The position numbers were made by a program, and so were the translations under genes. Below are positions 6,841-16,810 of a stretch of 17,266 nucleotides of DNA, in pieces. Each line of letters opens with the position of its first letter. Within the stretch, counting starts at the first letter, position 1. The notes beneath the pieces are model-generated. The model searched no databases, had not been told where the DNA came from, and saw only the letters and a list, made by a program, of their open reading frames with translations. This stretch comes from Chloroflexota bacterium (GTDB taxonomy: Bacteria; Chloroflexota; Dehalococcoidia; SM23-28-2; RBG-16-64-32), in NCBI GenBank assembly GCA_022563285.1, contig JADFNQ010000004.1, forward strand, positions 1 to 17,266, given 5' to 3'.

Positions 6841-6888
6841 GCACGAAGGGTTGGGCGGATACGTCACTACGTGGTCTCTCGCCCGTGC
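6841..6888 (-). terminator. candidate hairpin terminator after the FTR1 gene
   Basis: Directly after the FTR1 stop the paired blocks GGGCG/CGCCC (6853-6857, 6880-6884) enclose ACGT/ACGT (6861-6864, 6869-6872), with outer GCAC/GTGC at 6841 and 6885. The structure has bulges and no T run, so confidence is low. Confidence 0.28.
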
Positions 6889-7773
6889 CTAGCCGGTGAT
6901 AGGCGGTTCCGCCTCACGCTCGGGCACCAGAGCCTGCGTCGCAGTGGCGGCTTCCGGTGGCGCAGCCGTCTCGTGGTACGGCCGAAGCGTCAGGAAGTAC
7001 CAGAAGGCCAGGGCAAGGAACGTGGGGTAAGCGATGACCTCCAGCAGCGATGGGTTGCCGTTGTACCCCAAGAGGGCCTTCAGCCACAGGCCCACTCCGC
7101 TTCCGTCATCAACGATGTGGTTGATGCTCCAGACATGCTCGACGAAGACGGGCAGCAAGGCGGCCTCTTGGAGCTCGTGTATGCCGTGCGCCAGCAGCCC
7201 CGCCGCGAAGACGATTAGAAGGGTGCCGGTGACGTTGAAGAAAACCCGCAGGTTCACCCGATAGCCACCGCTGTAGATTCCCCAGGTCAGGCCAGCAGCG
7301 ACTACTAGCCCTGCTGTTGCGCCGACAGTGGCCTCCAGGGGCTGTGCCTGGCGCGTGGCCGCGAACAGGAAGACCGACGTCTCCAGCCCTTCCCTGAGGA
7401 TGGCGCTAAACGGGATCAGGGCCAGCGCAAACACCGAGCCCATCCCAACTGCAGTCGCCACGTCATGCTCAAGGCTCTTCTTGATCCCCGCTGCCTGCCG
7501 CTTCATCCATACGATCATCCAGCTCAGTACGCCCACCGCCGCCAGCATGGCGAGTCCTTCGAAAGCCTCCGCCGCCCGTCCCTCGAACTCGCCGGCGATA
7601 GTAAAGATCGCCGCTCCAATCACGAGGCTGACGGCTACGGCTACCAAGGACGCGATGAGCACTGTACGGAAGTAAGGCCGCTGGTTGGTGGACTTGAGGT
7701 AGGCAAGGATGATCGCGATTATGAGCCCGGCCTCCAGGCCTTCTCGCAGAGTTATGAGGAAACTGCCACCCAA
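6889..7773 (-). CDS. FTR1-family high-affinity iron permease
   Basis: The 294-residue membrane protein has about seven hydrophobic spans (roughly 5-26, 38-60, 72-90, 108-124, 150-168, 178-198, 245-262). It carries the two hallmark REGLE motifs of FTR1/EfeU, at 10-14 and 127-131, whose Arg and Glu residues take part in iron passage. It belongs in the cytoplasmic membrane. The start is TTG: AGGAGGAG (7781-7788 on the plus strand) ends just upstream with good spacing, and the REGLE motif then falls at its usual place near the N-terminus. No oxidase partner (EfeO, EfeB or Fet3-like) is adjacent, so it may act alone or with distant genes. A palindromic operator overlies its predicted transcription start (7878-7906). 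The Ala/Glu/Pro-rich C-terminal tail is poorly conserved. Confidence 0.9.
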   Translation of the reverse strand: MGGSFLITLREGLEAGLIIAIILAYLKSTNQRPYFRTVLIASLVAVAVSLVIGAAIFTIAGEFEGRAAEAFEGLAMLAAVGVLSWMIVWMKRQAAGIKKSLEHDVATAVGMGSVFALALIPFSAILREGLETSVFLFAATRQAQPLEATVGATAGLVVAAGLTWGIYSGGYRVNLRVFFNVTGTLLIVFAAGLLAHGIHELQEAALLPVFVEHVWSINHIVDDGSGVGLWLKALLGYNGNPSLLEVIAYPTFLALAFWYFLTLRPYHETAAPPEAATATQALVPEREAEPPITG

Positions 7774-7877
7774 ATCTCGCCTCCTCCTAGATGCCGGGCA
7801 TCGATCGTGGAGAGAATAATCCTCGCCGCGGGGCGGATCGGCATTTCCAGCCTCTTCCCAGGGTGGCTCGCCTTAAC

Positions 7878-7906
7878 TTAGTGCGTGCTTAATAAGCACA
7901 TGCTTA
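7878..7906. promoter_or_regulatory. 29-bp imperfect palindrome, candidate iron-responsive operator of FTR1
   Basis: Left half TTAGTGCGTGCTTA (7878-7891), one central A, right half TAAGCACATGCTTA (7893-7906). Ten of 14 positions are symmetric, and the inner 15 bases GTGCTTAATAAGCAC (7885-7899) are a perfect palindrome. It abuts and covers the start side of the -10 box of the FTR1 promoter, the expected place for a repressor. A DtxR/MntR-family gene lies in this window, but the site is not the textbook DtxR consensus. Confidence 0.5.
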
Positions 7907-7935
7907 CTCTAATCCTCTGGACAGGCATAAGTCAA
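7906..7935 (-). promoter_or_regulatory. promoter of the FTR1 gene
   Basis: On the minus strand TTGACT (7930-7935) is followed after 18 bases by TAGAGT (7906-7911). Transcription would start near 7899, inside the palindrome, leaving a leader of about 125 bases before the TTG start. Confidence 0.5.
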
Positions 7936-8029
7936 GCCCCCTAGAGAACGATTTCTCAAGTTGGCAGTGGCGACTATCCCCTGTGTGGGGTAGCTAAGCG
8001 CTATCCGGCTCGCCGGGGGCTAATGGTAT

Positions 8030-8048
8030 GGCGCCGGCGCGCGGCGCC
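8030..8048 (-). terminator. GC-rich hairpin at the end of the YHS gene
   Basis: GGCGCCG (8030-8036) and CGGCGCC (8042-8048) form a perfect 7-bp stem with a 5-base loop that begins at the YHS stop codon. A further small hairpin CCGG-CTCG-CCGG follows (8005-8016). No T run is present, so it may act as an RNA-end stabiliser instead. Confidence 0.4.
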
Positions 8049-8251
8049 TACATCTCAATCGCGGGCTTGTCGGCGCCGATGTACTTGGGCGGCTCCTCGT
8101 CGAACATCTGCTTGCAGCCGGGTGCACAGAAGTAGTAGGTCTCACCCTCGTACTCGCTGGTGGCGCGGGCGGTCTCCTTCTCCACGGTCATGTGGCAGAC
8201 GGGGTCGATGGCGGTGGCGGGCTTCTTGCGAAAGATGTCCAGGATACCCAT
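8048..8251 (-). CDS. small YHS-domain metal-binding protein
   Basis: The 67-residue protein is essentially one YHS domain: a basic N-terminus (ILDIFRKK), then DPVCHM (16-21), EGETYYFCAPGC (35-46) and a final PPKYIG. Cys19, Cys42 and Cys46 are the usual metal-contact cysteines of this family, which occurs alone or on copper P-type ATPases and monooxygenases. The ATG at 8251 was chosen over one 11 codons upstream because AAGGAGG lies 5 bases before it and the upstream codons are not YHS-like. It lies 270 bases ahead of FTR1 on the same strand, but FTR1 has its own promoter. A role as a soluble metal carrier or sensor is plausible but not shown. Confidence 0.82.
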   Translation of the reverse strand: MGILDIFRKKPATAIDPVCHMTVEKETARATSEYEGETYYFCAPGCKQMFDEEPPKYIGADKPAIEM

Positions 8252-8301
8252 GCTGACCTCCTTCCGGGGCGCTTTCGATGGCATGAGCGGCGATCGCCCC
8301 T

Positions 8302-8330
8302 ATGTTGTGATATGGCCGCAACGTTGTCAA
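8302..8330 (-). promoter_or_regulatory. candidate promoter of the YHS gene
   Basis: A perfect TTGACA (8325-8330, minus strand) stands 17 bases before a weak CAACAT (8302-8307), giving a leader of about 45 bases before the ATG. Confidence 0.4.
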
Positions 8331-8373
8331 ACGGGGCGATGCGATGGCGGCTGCCGGGACGTCCTCACTGATC

Positions 8374-8387
8374 GCCGCGATAGCGGC
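8374..8387 (-). terminator. short hairpin after the helicase stop
   Basis: GCCGC (8374-8378) and GCGGC (8383-8387) make a 5-bp stem with a GATA loop right after the Lhr stop codon. It lacks a T run, so it is a weak candidate. Confidence 0.25.
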
Positions 8388-8389
8388 CT

Positions 8390-12655
<4,266 letters not shown>

Positions 12656-12707
12656 TGCGACCTCTGGGGGCTTGCGGGGGAGGCGCTCATCCGAACGTGC
12701 GTGCTGT

Positions 12708-12736
12708 ACTGTACCGCCCCGCGGCTGGGGTGTCAA
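12708..12736 (-). promoter_or_regulatory. promoter of lhr
   Basis: On the minus strand a perfect TTGACA (12731-12736) is followed after 17 bases by TACAGT (12708-12713). Transcription would begin about 45 bases before the ATG at 12655. This is the best sigma-70-like promoter in the window. Confidence 0.65.
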
Positions 12737-12804
12737 GCATGCCACGCGGCCTCGGGCTTGCTCGCCCTGTACCGGCCGGTGCTGCGGATCAGACGCACGC
12801 CCGC

Positions 12805-12825
12805 TATAATGTGCTGTGAAGCACA
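12805..12825 (+). promoter_or_regulatory. -10 box plus adjoining palindrome ahead of the reductase-HemQ operon
   Basis: TATAAT (12805-12810) has only a weak -35 (CTGCGG, 12782-12787). It is followed at once by TGTGCT (12810-12815), GTGA, AGCACA (12820-12825), a perfect 6-bp inverted repeat where a repressor or 5' mRNA hairpin would sit. The inner GTGCT/AGCAC arms also occur in the FTR1 palindrome, with 5 rather than 4 bases between. Confidence 0.45.
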
Positions 12826-12849
12826 GATTCGGCAACCGAAGGGGCGGGC

Positions 12850-13857
12850 ATGAATTATCGCAAGCTTGGGAGTACGGACCTCCATCTCTCCGCCGTCGGC
12901 TTCGGCGTGTGGACGGTCAGCACGAGCTGGTGGGGGATCACCGACGACCAGCAGGGCATCGACCTCCTGCGCCGGGCCTACGAACTGGGCATCACCTTCT
13001 TCGACACCGCCGACACCTACGGCAACGGCAAGGGCGAGACGATACTGGCGGAGGCGCTGGGCCACGTTCGGGACAAGATCGTCATCGGCACCAAGTTCGG
13101 GTACGACTTCTATAACTACGGCCGCGAGCGTACCGGCCACAAGGAGCTGCCCCAGGACTTCTCCCCCGCCTTCGTCCGCCGCGCGCTGGAGGAGAGCCTG
13201 CGACGCCTTGGGACGGACTACATCGATATCTACCAGCTCCACAATCCTCGTGTCCCGACCGTCCAGAACGACGAGCTGTTCGACACCCTGGAGGAGCTGA
13301 AGCGGCAGGGCAAGGTGCGCCACTACGCCGCGGCGCTCGGCCCGGACATCGGCTGGGAGGAGGAGGGGATGGCCGCCATGCGCCGGCGCCGTGTGCCCAG
13401 CCTCCAGATCATCTACAGCATCCTAGAGCAGGACCCGGCCCGTGCCTTCTTCCCGGTCGCCAACGAATGCGATACCGGGCTGCTGGCGCGGGTGCCCCAC
13501 GCCTCCGGCATGCTGGACGGCACCTACAAGCCGGGGATGGTCTTCGAGGCCTCTGACCACCGCAGCCACCGCAAGCAGGAGTGGCTGGAGACCAGCTTGC
13601 GAAAGGTGTCCCAGCTGGAGTTCCTCTACGGGGATGGCACCGGGCGAACAATTGGCCAGGCGGCGATACAGTTCGTGCTGGCACAGCCCACGGTGACCTC
13701 CGTGCTGCCCAACATCCTCAACGAGTCCCAGCTTCGGGAGTTCGTGGCTGCCCCAGACACGCCGCCGCTGACCGAAGACGAGCTCTCCCGCATCGCCGAC
13801 CTGTACGACCGCGACTTCTACCTCGAGGAGGCCGCGGCCACCCCGAGCCAGGGCTGA
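12850..13857 (+). CDS. aldo/keto reductase
   Basis: The 335-residue protein is a TIM-barrel NADPH-dependent oxidoreductase of the aldo/keto reductase superfamily. It has the catalytic tetrad Asp52, Tyr57 (FDTADTYG), Lys82 (GTKFG) and His131 (YQLHNP), and the N-terminal RKLGSTDLHLSAVGFG hallmark. AKRs reduce carbonyls of sugars, aldehydes or ketones; the substrate cannot be read from sequence. It starts at ATG 12850 behind AAGGGGCGGG and ends 11 bases before the HemQ-Rieske gene, so the two are very likely co-transcribed. A link to heme synthesis is contextual only. It diverges from lhr. Confidence 0.9.
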   Translation: MNYRKLGSTDLHLSAVGFGVWTVSTSWWGITDDQQGIDLLRRAYELGITFFDTADTYGNGKGETILAEALGHVRDKIVIGTKFGYDFYNYGRERTGHKELPQDFSPAFVRRALEESLRRLGTDYIDIYQLHNPRVPTVQNDELFDTLEELKRQGKVRHYAAALGPDIGWEEEGMAAMRRRRVPSLQIIYSILEQDPARAFFPVANECDTGLLARVPHASGMLDGTYKPGMVFEASDHRSHRKQEWLETSLRKVSQLEFLYGDGTGRTIGQAAIQFVLAQPTVTSVLPNILNESQLREFVAAPDTPPLTEDELSRIADLYDRDFYLEEAAATPSQG

Positions 13858-13868
13858 GGGCGAGTTCT

Positions 13869-14960
13869 ATGAGCAGAGCGGGCCACGAGAGAGACGCGCC
13901 CACCCGGCGTCAGGTGGTCAAGTTCACCTTCTACCGGGTTGACCCGGCCTGGCGCCGCCTGCCGCCGCAGCAGCGGGACGAGGCGAAAGATGACCTGTGC
14001 CGGAGCGTGGAGGGGTTCGGCGACCGGCTGCTGATCCGCAGCTACAGCCTCATCGGTATGCGCGGCGACGCCGACTTCCTGCTCTGGCAGGTTGGAGACC
14101 GTCTGGAAGACATCCAGGAGATGGCTACGGCCGTCCTCAGCACAGCCATGGGGTCGTACCTGTCCATCCCACACTCCTATCTGGCGATGACCCGTCGCTC
14201 CATCTACGTATCCCCCGAAGAGCCCGGCGGCGCCGCCGGCCACACCGTTCTCAGCCCCGGCGACGCGAGGTACCTGTTCGTCTACCCGTTCGTGAAGACG
14301 CGGGCCTGGTACAAGCTCTCCAAGGCCAAGCGCCAGAGGATGATGGACGAGCACATCGCTATCGGCCGCAACTACCCGTCGGTGAAGCTCAACACTACGT
14401 ACTCCTACGGCCTGGACGACCAGGAGTTCGTCGTCGCCTTCGAGACGGATCAGCCCTCGGACTTCCTGGACCTGGTGATGGAGCTGCGAGAGACGGAGGC
14501 GAGCGCCTACACCCTGCGCGATACGCCTATCTTCAGTTGCATCGCCATGGGCCTGCGGGAGGCGCTGGACACACTGGGCGCCCCCGGCGACCGGGCCCGT
14601 CCGAGCATCCCCCAGGAGACGCCCAGCGGCGGCTGGACCAGCGTGGCCGCCGCGGAGGCTCTGCCGGAGGGGGCTTCCCGGACCGTGTACTTCGGCGGCG
14701 ATCAGGTGGCGCTGTTCAACGTCGGCGGGCAGCTATACGCGGTGGGCAACCGCTGTTCACACGCCAACGGTCCCCTGGCGGAGGGCGCGGTGGAGGGCAC
14801 CTGCGTCACCTGTCCCTGGCACGGCTCTCGCTTCGACCTCGCCAGCGGTCGGCCGCAGGGCGGCCCCGCGGTCAAGCCGGTCCCCACTTATCGCCTGAAG
14901 GTGGAGGAGGGCGAGATCTTCCTCGCCGCCGGCGAGCCCGCCGCTGCCAGGAGCGGCTGA
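13869..14960 (+). CDS. HemQ-like (chlorite dismutase family) coproheme decarboxylase fused to a Rieske [2Fe-2S] domain
   Basis: The 363-residue protein has two domains. Residues 15-225 are chlorite-dismutase/HemQ fold, with LYFVYP-type strand YLFVYPFVKTRAWY (Tyr139 matches the catalytic Tyr of Firmicute HemQ), His162 in MMDEHIAIGRNYP (expected proximal heme ligand) and the GLDDQEFVVAFETD and ASAYTLRDTPIF blocks. The distal Arg of true chlorite dismutases appears absent (Asn175 or a neighbour). Residues 255-355 are a Rieske ferredoxin: C296-x-H298 and C315-x2-H318 in CSH...CPWHGSRFDLASG. HemQ makes heme b from coproheme using peroxide in the coproporphyrin-dependent pathway. The fusion could supply an electron or redox-sense step; that is inference. 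A linker rich in Pro/Ser (238-255) joins the domains. The ATG at 13869 is chosen because homology begins at VVKFTFYRVDP; the longer in-frame ORF lies over the reductase gene. Confidence 0.85.
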   Translation: MSRAGHERDAPTRRQVVKFTFYRVDPAWRRLPPQQRDEAKDDLCRSVEGFGDRLLIRSYSLIGMRGDADFLLWQVGDRLEDIQEMATAVLSTAMGSYLSIPHSYLAMTRRSIYVSPEEPGGAAGHTVLSPGDARYLFVYPFVKTRAWYKLSKAKRQRMMDEHIAIGRNYPSVKLNTTYSYGLDDQEFVVAFETDQPSDFLDLVMELRETEASAYTLRDTPIFSCIAMGLREALDTLGAPGDRARPSIPQETPSGGWTSVAAAEALPEGASRTVYFGGDQVALFNVGGQLYAVGNRCSHANGPLAEGAVEGTCVTCPWHGSRFDLASGRPQGGPAVKPVPTYRLKVEEGEIFLAAGEPAAARSG

Positions 14961-15024
14961 TTTAGCACAACCGCCGTTCGAGCAGCGAAGCTGTCCTCCA
15001 GTTCCTAATTCTCGCATTGCCTGA

Positions 15025-15091
15025 TTGCCCGCTAGGGAGCTTTAGCGTATTCTAATATTGGATCCTCCGAGCATTCGCGCCGGAGAAAGGA
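15025..15091 (+). promoter_or_regulatory. promoter and leader of the DtxR-family gene
   Basis: TTGCCC (15025-15030) and TATTCT (15048-15053) are 17 bases apart. The -10 box sits within TTAG-CGTATT-CTAA (15042-15055), a short inverted repeat that could allow self-repression. In the leader CTCCG (15065-15069) can pair with CGGAG (15081-15085), which overlaps the ribosome site GGAGAAAGGA. Confidence 0.45.
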
Positions 15092-15100
15092 ACCGGCCCT

Positions 15101-15802
15101 ATGACTAGCGCACAACCTACCAATACCATCGAGGATTACCTGCAGACGATCTACAGCCTCCAGACGGAGGGCGAGACGGTGATCTCCGCCCGCCTGGCCC
15201 GCTGGATGCGGGTCACGCAGGCCACCGCCGGGGCCACGGTGCACCGTATGGAGCGCGACGGCCTGGTGGAGATCGACGATAAGAAGGTGATCCGGCTGAC
15301 CCGCAGGGGGCTGGCGCTGGCCGAAAACGTGGCCCGGCGCCACCGCCTCTCCGAGCGGTTTCTCGTTGACATCCTCGGCCTCGGCTGGGCGGAGGCGCAC
15401 GAAGAGGCCCACCGGTTCGAGCACGGCGTTTCGCCCCGCGTGGAGGAGCGGCTCTTCGACATCCTCAACGGCCCGAAGACCTGTCCTCACGGCAGCCCCA
15501 TCCCCGGCACAGGCGCCAAGCTGGACCCCAACCTGGTGCGCATGAACAGCTTGAGGGAAGGCGATACGGCCACCGTCCGTTTCATCTCCGAGGAGTTGGA
15601 GGAGGACATAGACCTAATGCGCTACCTGGAGCGGGGCAACGTCAAGCCCGGCCAGGAGATCACGGTGCGGGAGCTGGTGCCCTCCACCGGGGTGGTCGTC
15701 ATCGAGACCAACGCCCAGAGCGTCTCCTTGGGCCTGGCGGTGGCGGCCAAGATACGCGTCCTGCCCTCGCGTCAGCCAGCGAAGGCCGCCGCCGGGGCGT
15801 AG
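15101..15802 (+). CDS. DtxR/MntR-family metal-dependent transcriptional regulator
   Basis: The 233-residue protein has all three domains of a full-length DtxR/IdeR-type repressor: an N-terminal winged helix (ISARLARWMRVTQATAGATVHRMERDGLV), the metal-binding and dimerisation helices (81-135) and a C-terminal FeoA/SH3-like domain (about 155-225). By alignment with DtxR, His81, Glu85 and His100 match H79, E83 and H98. Glu107 and His108 match E105 and H106. The M10 position is Asp12, as in MntR, and the C102 position is His104, as in neither classical type. The metal preferred (Fe or Mn) is therefore open. Length is normal for the family. It has its own promoter and converges on the VOC gene. The FTR1 permease in this window is a natural target, by inference. 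Confidence 0.9.
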   Translation: MTSAQPTNTIEDYLQTIYSLQTEGETVISARLARWMRVTQATAGATVHRMERDGLVEIDDKKVIRLTRRGLALAENVARRHRLSERFLVDILGLGWAEAHEEAHRFEHGVSPRVEERLFDILNGPKTCPHGSPIPGTGAKLDPNLVRMNSLREGDTATVRFISEELEEDIDLMRYLERGNVKPGQEITVRELVPSTGVVVIETNAQSVSLGLAVAAKIRVLPSRQPAKAAAGA

Positions 15803-15830
15803 GCCCCAGCGGCGCTGTAGTTCGCGCTCC

Positions 15831-16694
15831 CTAGCGCTTGGCCAGCTCCGGGCGGCCGGACCAGGTCCAGGCCAGGTTGGTGCGGGAGACTCCCATCAGC
15901 ATGCCGTGCAGCGCCGTGGGGTGGATGAACAGCCCCTCCGGATGGGGGTCGTCCGTGCGGCCGGCGTAGCGCGCGCCGCGTGCCTCCAGCCGCGCCTGCA
16001 CCGCAGCCACGTCGTCCGTCTCCACATAGCCCATGTATATGCTCTGCCCCCGTCTAGCCGCGAAGCGGCCCATCGCCAGCGAGGGCTCCGTGATCTGCGT
16101 CAGCTCGATCCTGTCGAGCTGCTGCGGCGGATTGAATAGGAGGAGCTGGCCGCTGTAGCCGTACCTCTCGCTGTGGATCGGCGAGAACCTGGATGCCTCA
16201 AGGCCGAACGTGTCGGCGTAGAACGCCGCCGCCTGCTGGTGGTCGTCGACGATGTTCGTCACCTCGTACAGCCACTTGATGACGCCCACCGGCGACCGCT
16301 CCTCCTCCGGCGAGAGGACGATGTTCATCCCCGGCGTCTGGTCTGAGGCCCCGCCTGCCGGACGGGCAGGGATGTACAGCCGCCCGTTGTCCTCACTGAA
16401 GGTAATCCCCCGCTCGGAGAGGCGGCCGCCGAGGGCGGAGAGGTCAGCGGTGGAGAAGCCGACGCCAAGGATGCCCTCGCCCCAGCGCTCCAAGTGCGCC
16501 GAGACCGGGCCCTCGCCGGCCGGCTCCAGCAGCTCGAACTCCGAGATGCCTGCCTGCACCACCGTCCGTCGCGCACCAAGGAGGCGGCTGCTGCCTTCGC
16601 CCACGCGCTCGGCGCCCAGGATATCGCGGAACGTGTCCGCGGCCGCCTCGCGGTCACCTACGGCGAGGAGCATTCGGTCGATATGCGTGAGCAT
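15831..16694 (-). CDS. two-domain VOC family protein
   Basis: The 287-residue protein has two VOC modules: LTHIDRMLLAVGDREAAADTFRDILGAERV at the N-terminus and WLYEVTNIVDDHQQAAAFYADTFGLEASRF in the middle, the second also carrying GLFIHPTALHGMLMG at its end. VOC proteins include dioxygenases, lyases and epimerases; I do not recognise a specific substrate. The ATG at 16694 is used because GGGAGG lies 6-7 bases upstream and the fold starts right there; the frame extends 16 codons further without domain signal. A short palindromic repeat (16354-16370) reads through as PARPAGG in the linker between a strand pair. It diverges from the enoyl-CoA hydratase-family gene. Together with the VOC gene at the left edge and the acyl-CoA genes this fits a catabolic neighbourhood, by inference. 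Confidence 0.85.
   Translation of the reverse strand: MLTHIDRMLLAVGDREAAADTFRDILGAERVGEGSSRLLGARRTVVQAGISEFELLEPAGEGPVSAHLERWGEGILGVGFSTADLSALGGRLSERGITFSEDNGRLYIPARPAGGASDQTPGMNIVLSPEEERSPVGVIKWLYEVTNIVDDHQQAAAFYADTFGLEASRFSPIHSERYGYSGQLLLFNPPQQLDRIELTQITEPSLAMGRFAARRGQSIYMGYVETDDVAAVQARLEARGARYAGRTDDPHPEGLFIHPTALHGMLMGVSRTNLAWTWSGRPELAKR
16354..16370. repeat. short palindromic repeat inside the VOC gene
   Basis: CCTGCC (16354-16359) and GGCAGG (16365-16370) pair across GGACG. The same CCTGCC...GGCAGG palindrome is common as a dispersed repeat in uncultivated bacterial genomes, from memory. It is in frame and codes part of PARPAGG. Confidence 0.45.
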
Positions 16695-16732
16695 GGGGCG
16701 CCTCCCACTCTTGATGTGACAACGGCGCGGCA

Positions 16733-16759
16733 ATTCTAGCATAGGTTCGACCTTTTCAA
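16733..16759 (-). promoter_or_regulatory. promoter of the VOC gene
   Basis: On the minus strand an extended -10, TGC followed by TAGAAT (16733-16738), has TTGAAA (16754-16759) 15 bases upstream. The leader to ATG 16694 is about 35 bases. Confidence 0.5.
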
Positions 16760-16782
16760 CGAGAAGCCCCCTCCCTTATCAT
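16755..16782 (+). promoter_or_regulatory. candidate promoter of the enoyl-CoA hydratase-family gene
   Basis: TATCAT (16777-16782) lies 16 bases after TTCAAC (16755-16760). It overlaps the -35 of the divergent VOC promoter, so the two genes could be controlled together. Confidence 0.4.
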
Positions 16783-16810
16783 GGGGCCAAACCGGGAAGG
16801 AGGCCGCTCC

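Noticed and set aside
6661..7218. 185-codon open frame on the + strand between spt and FTR1
   Set aside because: More than half is antisense to FTR1, its start region overlaps promoter candidates, and the composition is shadow-like.
12656..12835. 60-residue N-terminal extension of the Lhr frame
   Set aside because: It crosses a near-perfect TTGACA-17-TACAGT promoter, and the downstream ATG has a ribosome site and the normal Lhr N-terminus.
13581..13868. Upstream in-frame extension of the HemQ-Rieske gene
   Set aside because: It overlaps the conserved end of the aldo/keto reductase in another frame; HemQ homology begins only after ATG 13869.
13869..14600. True chlorite dismutase (chlorite detoxification)
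   Set aside because: The distal Arg position appears to be Asn or a neighbour, the Tyr139 of HemQ is present, and there are no perchlorate genes nearby.
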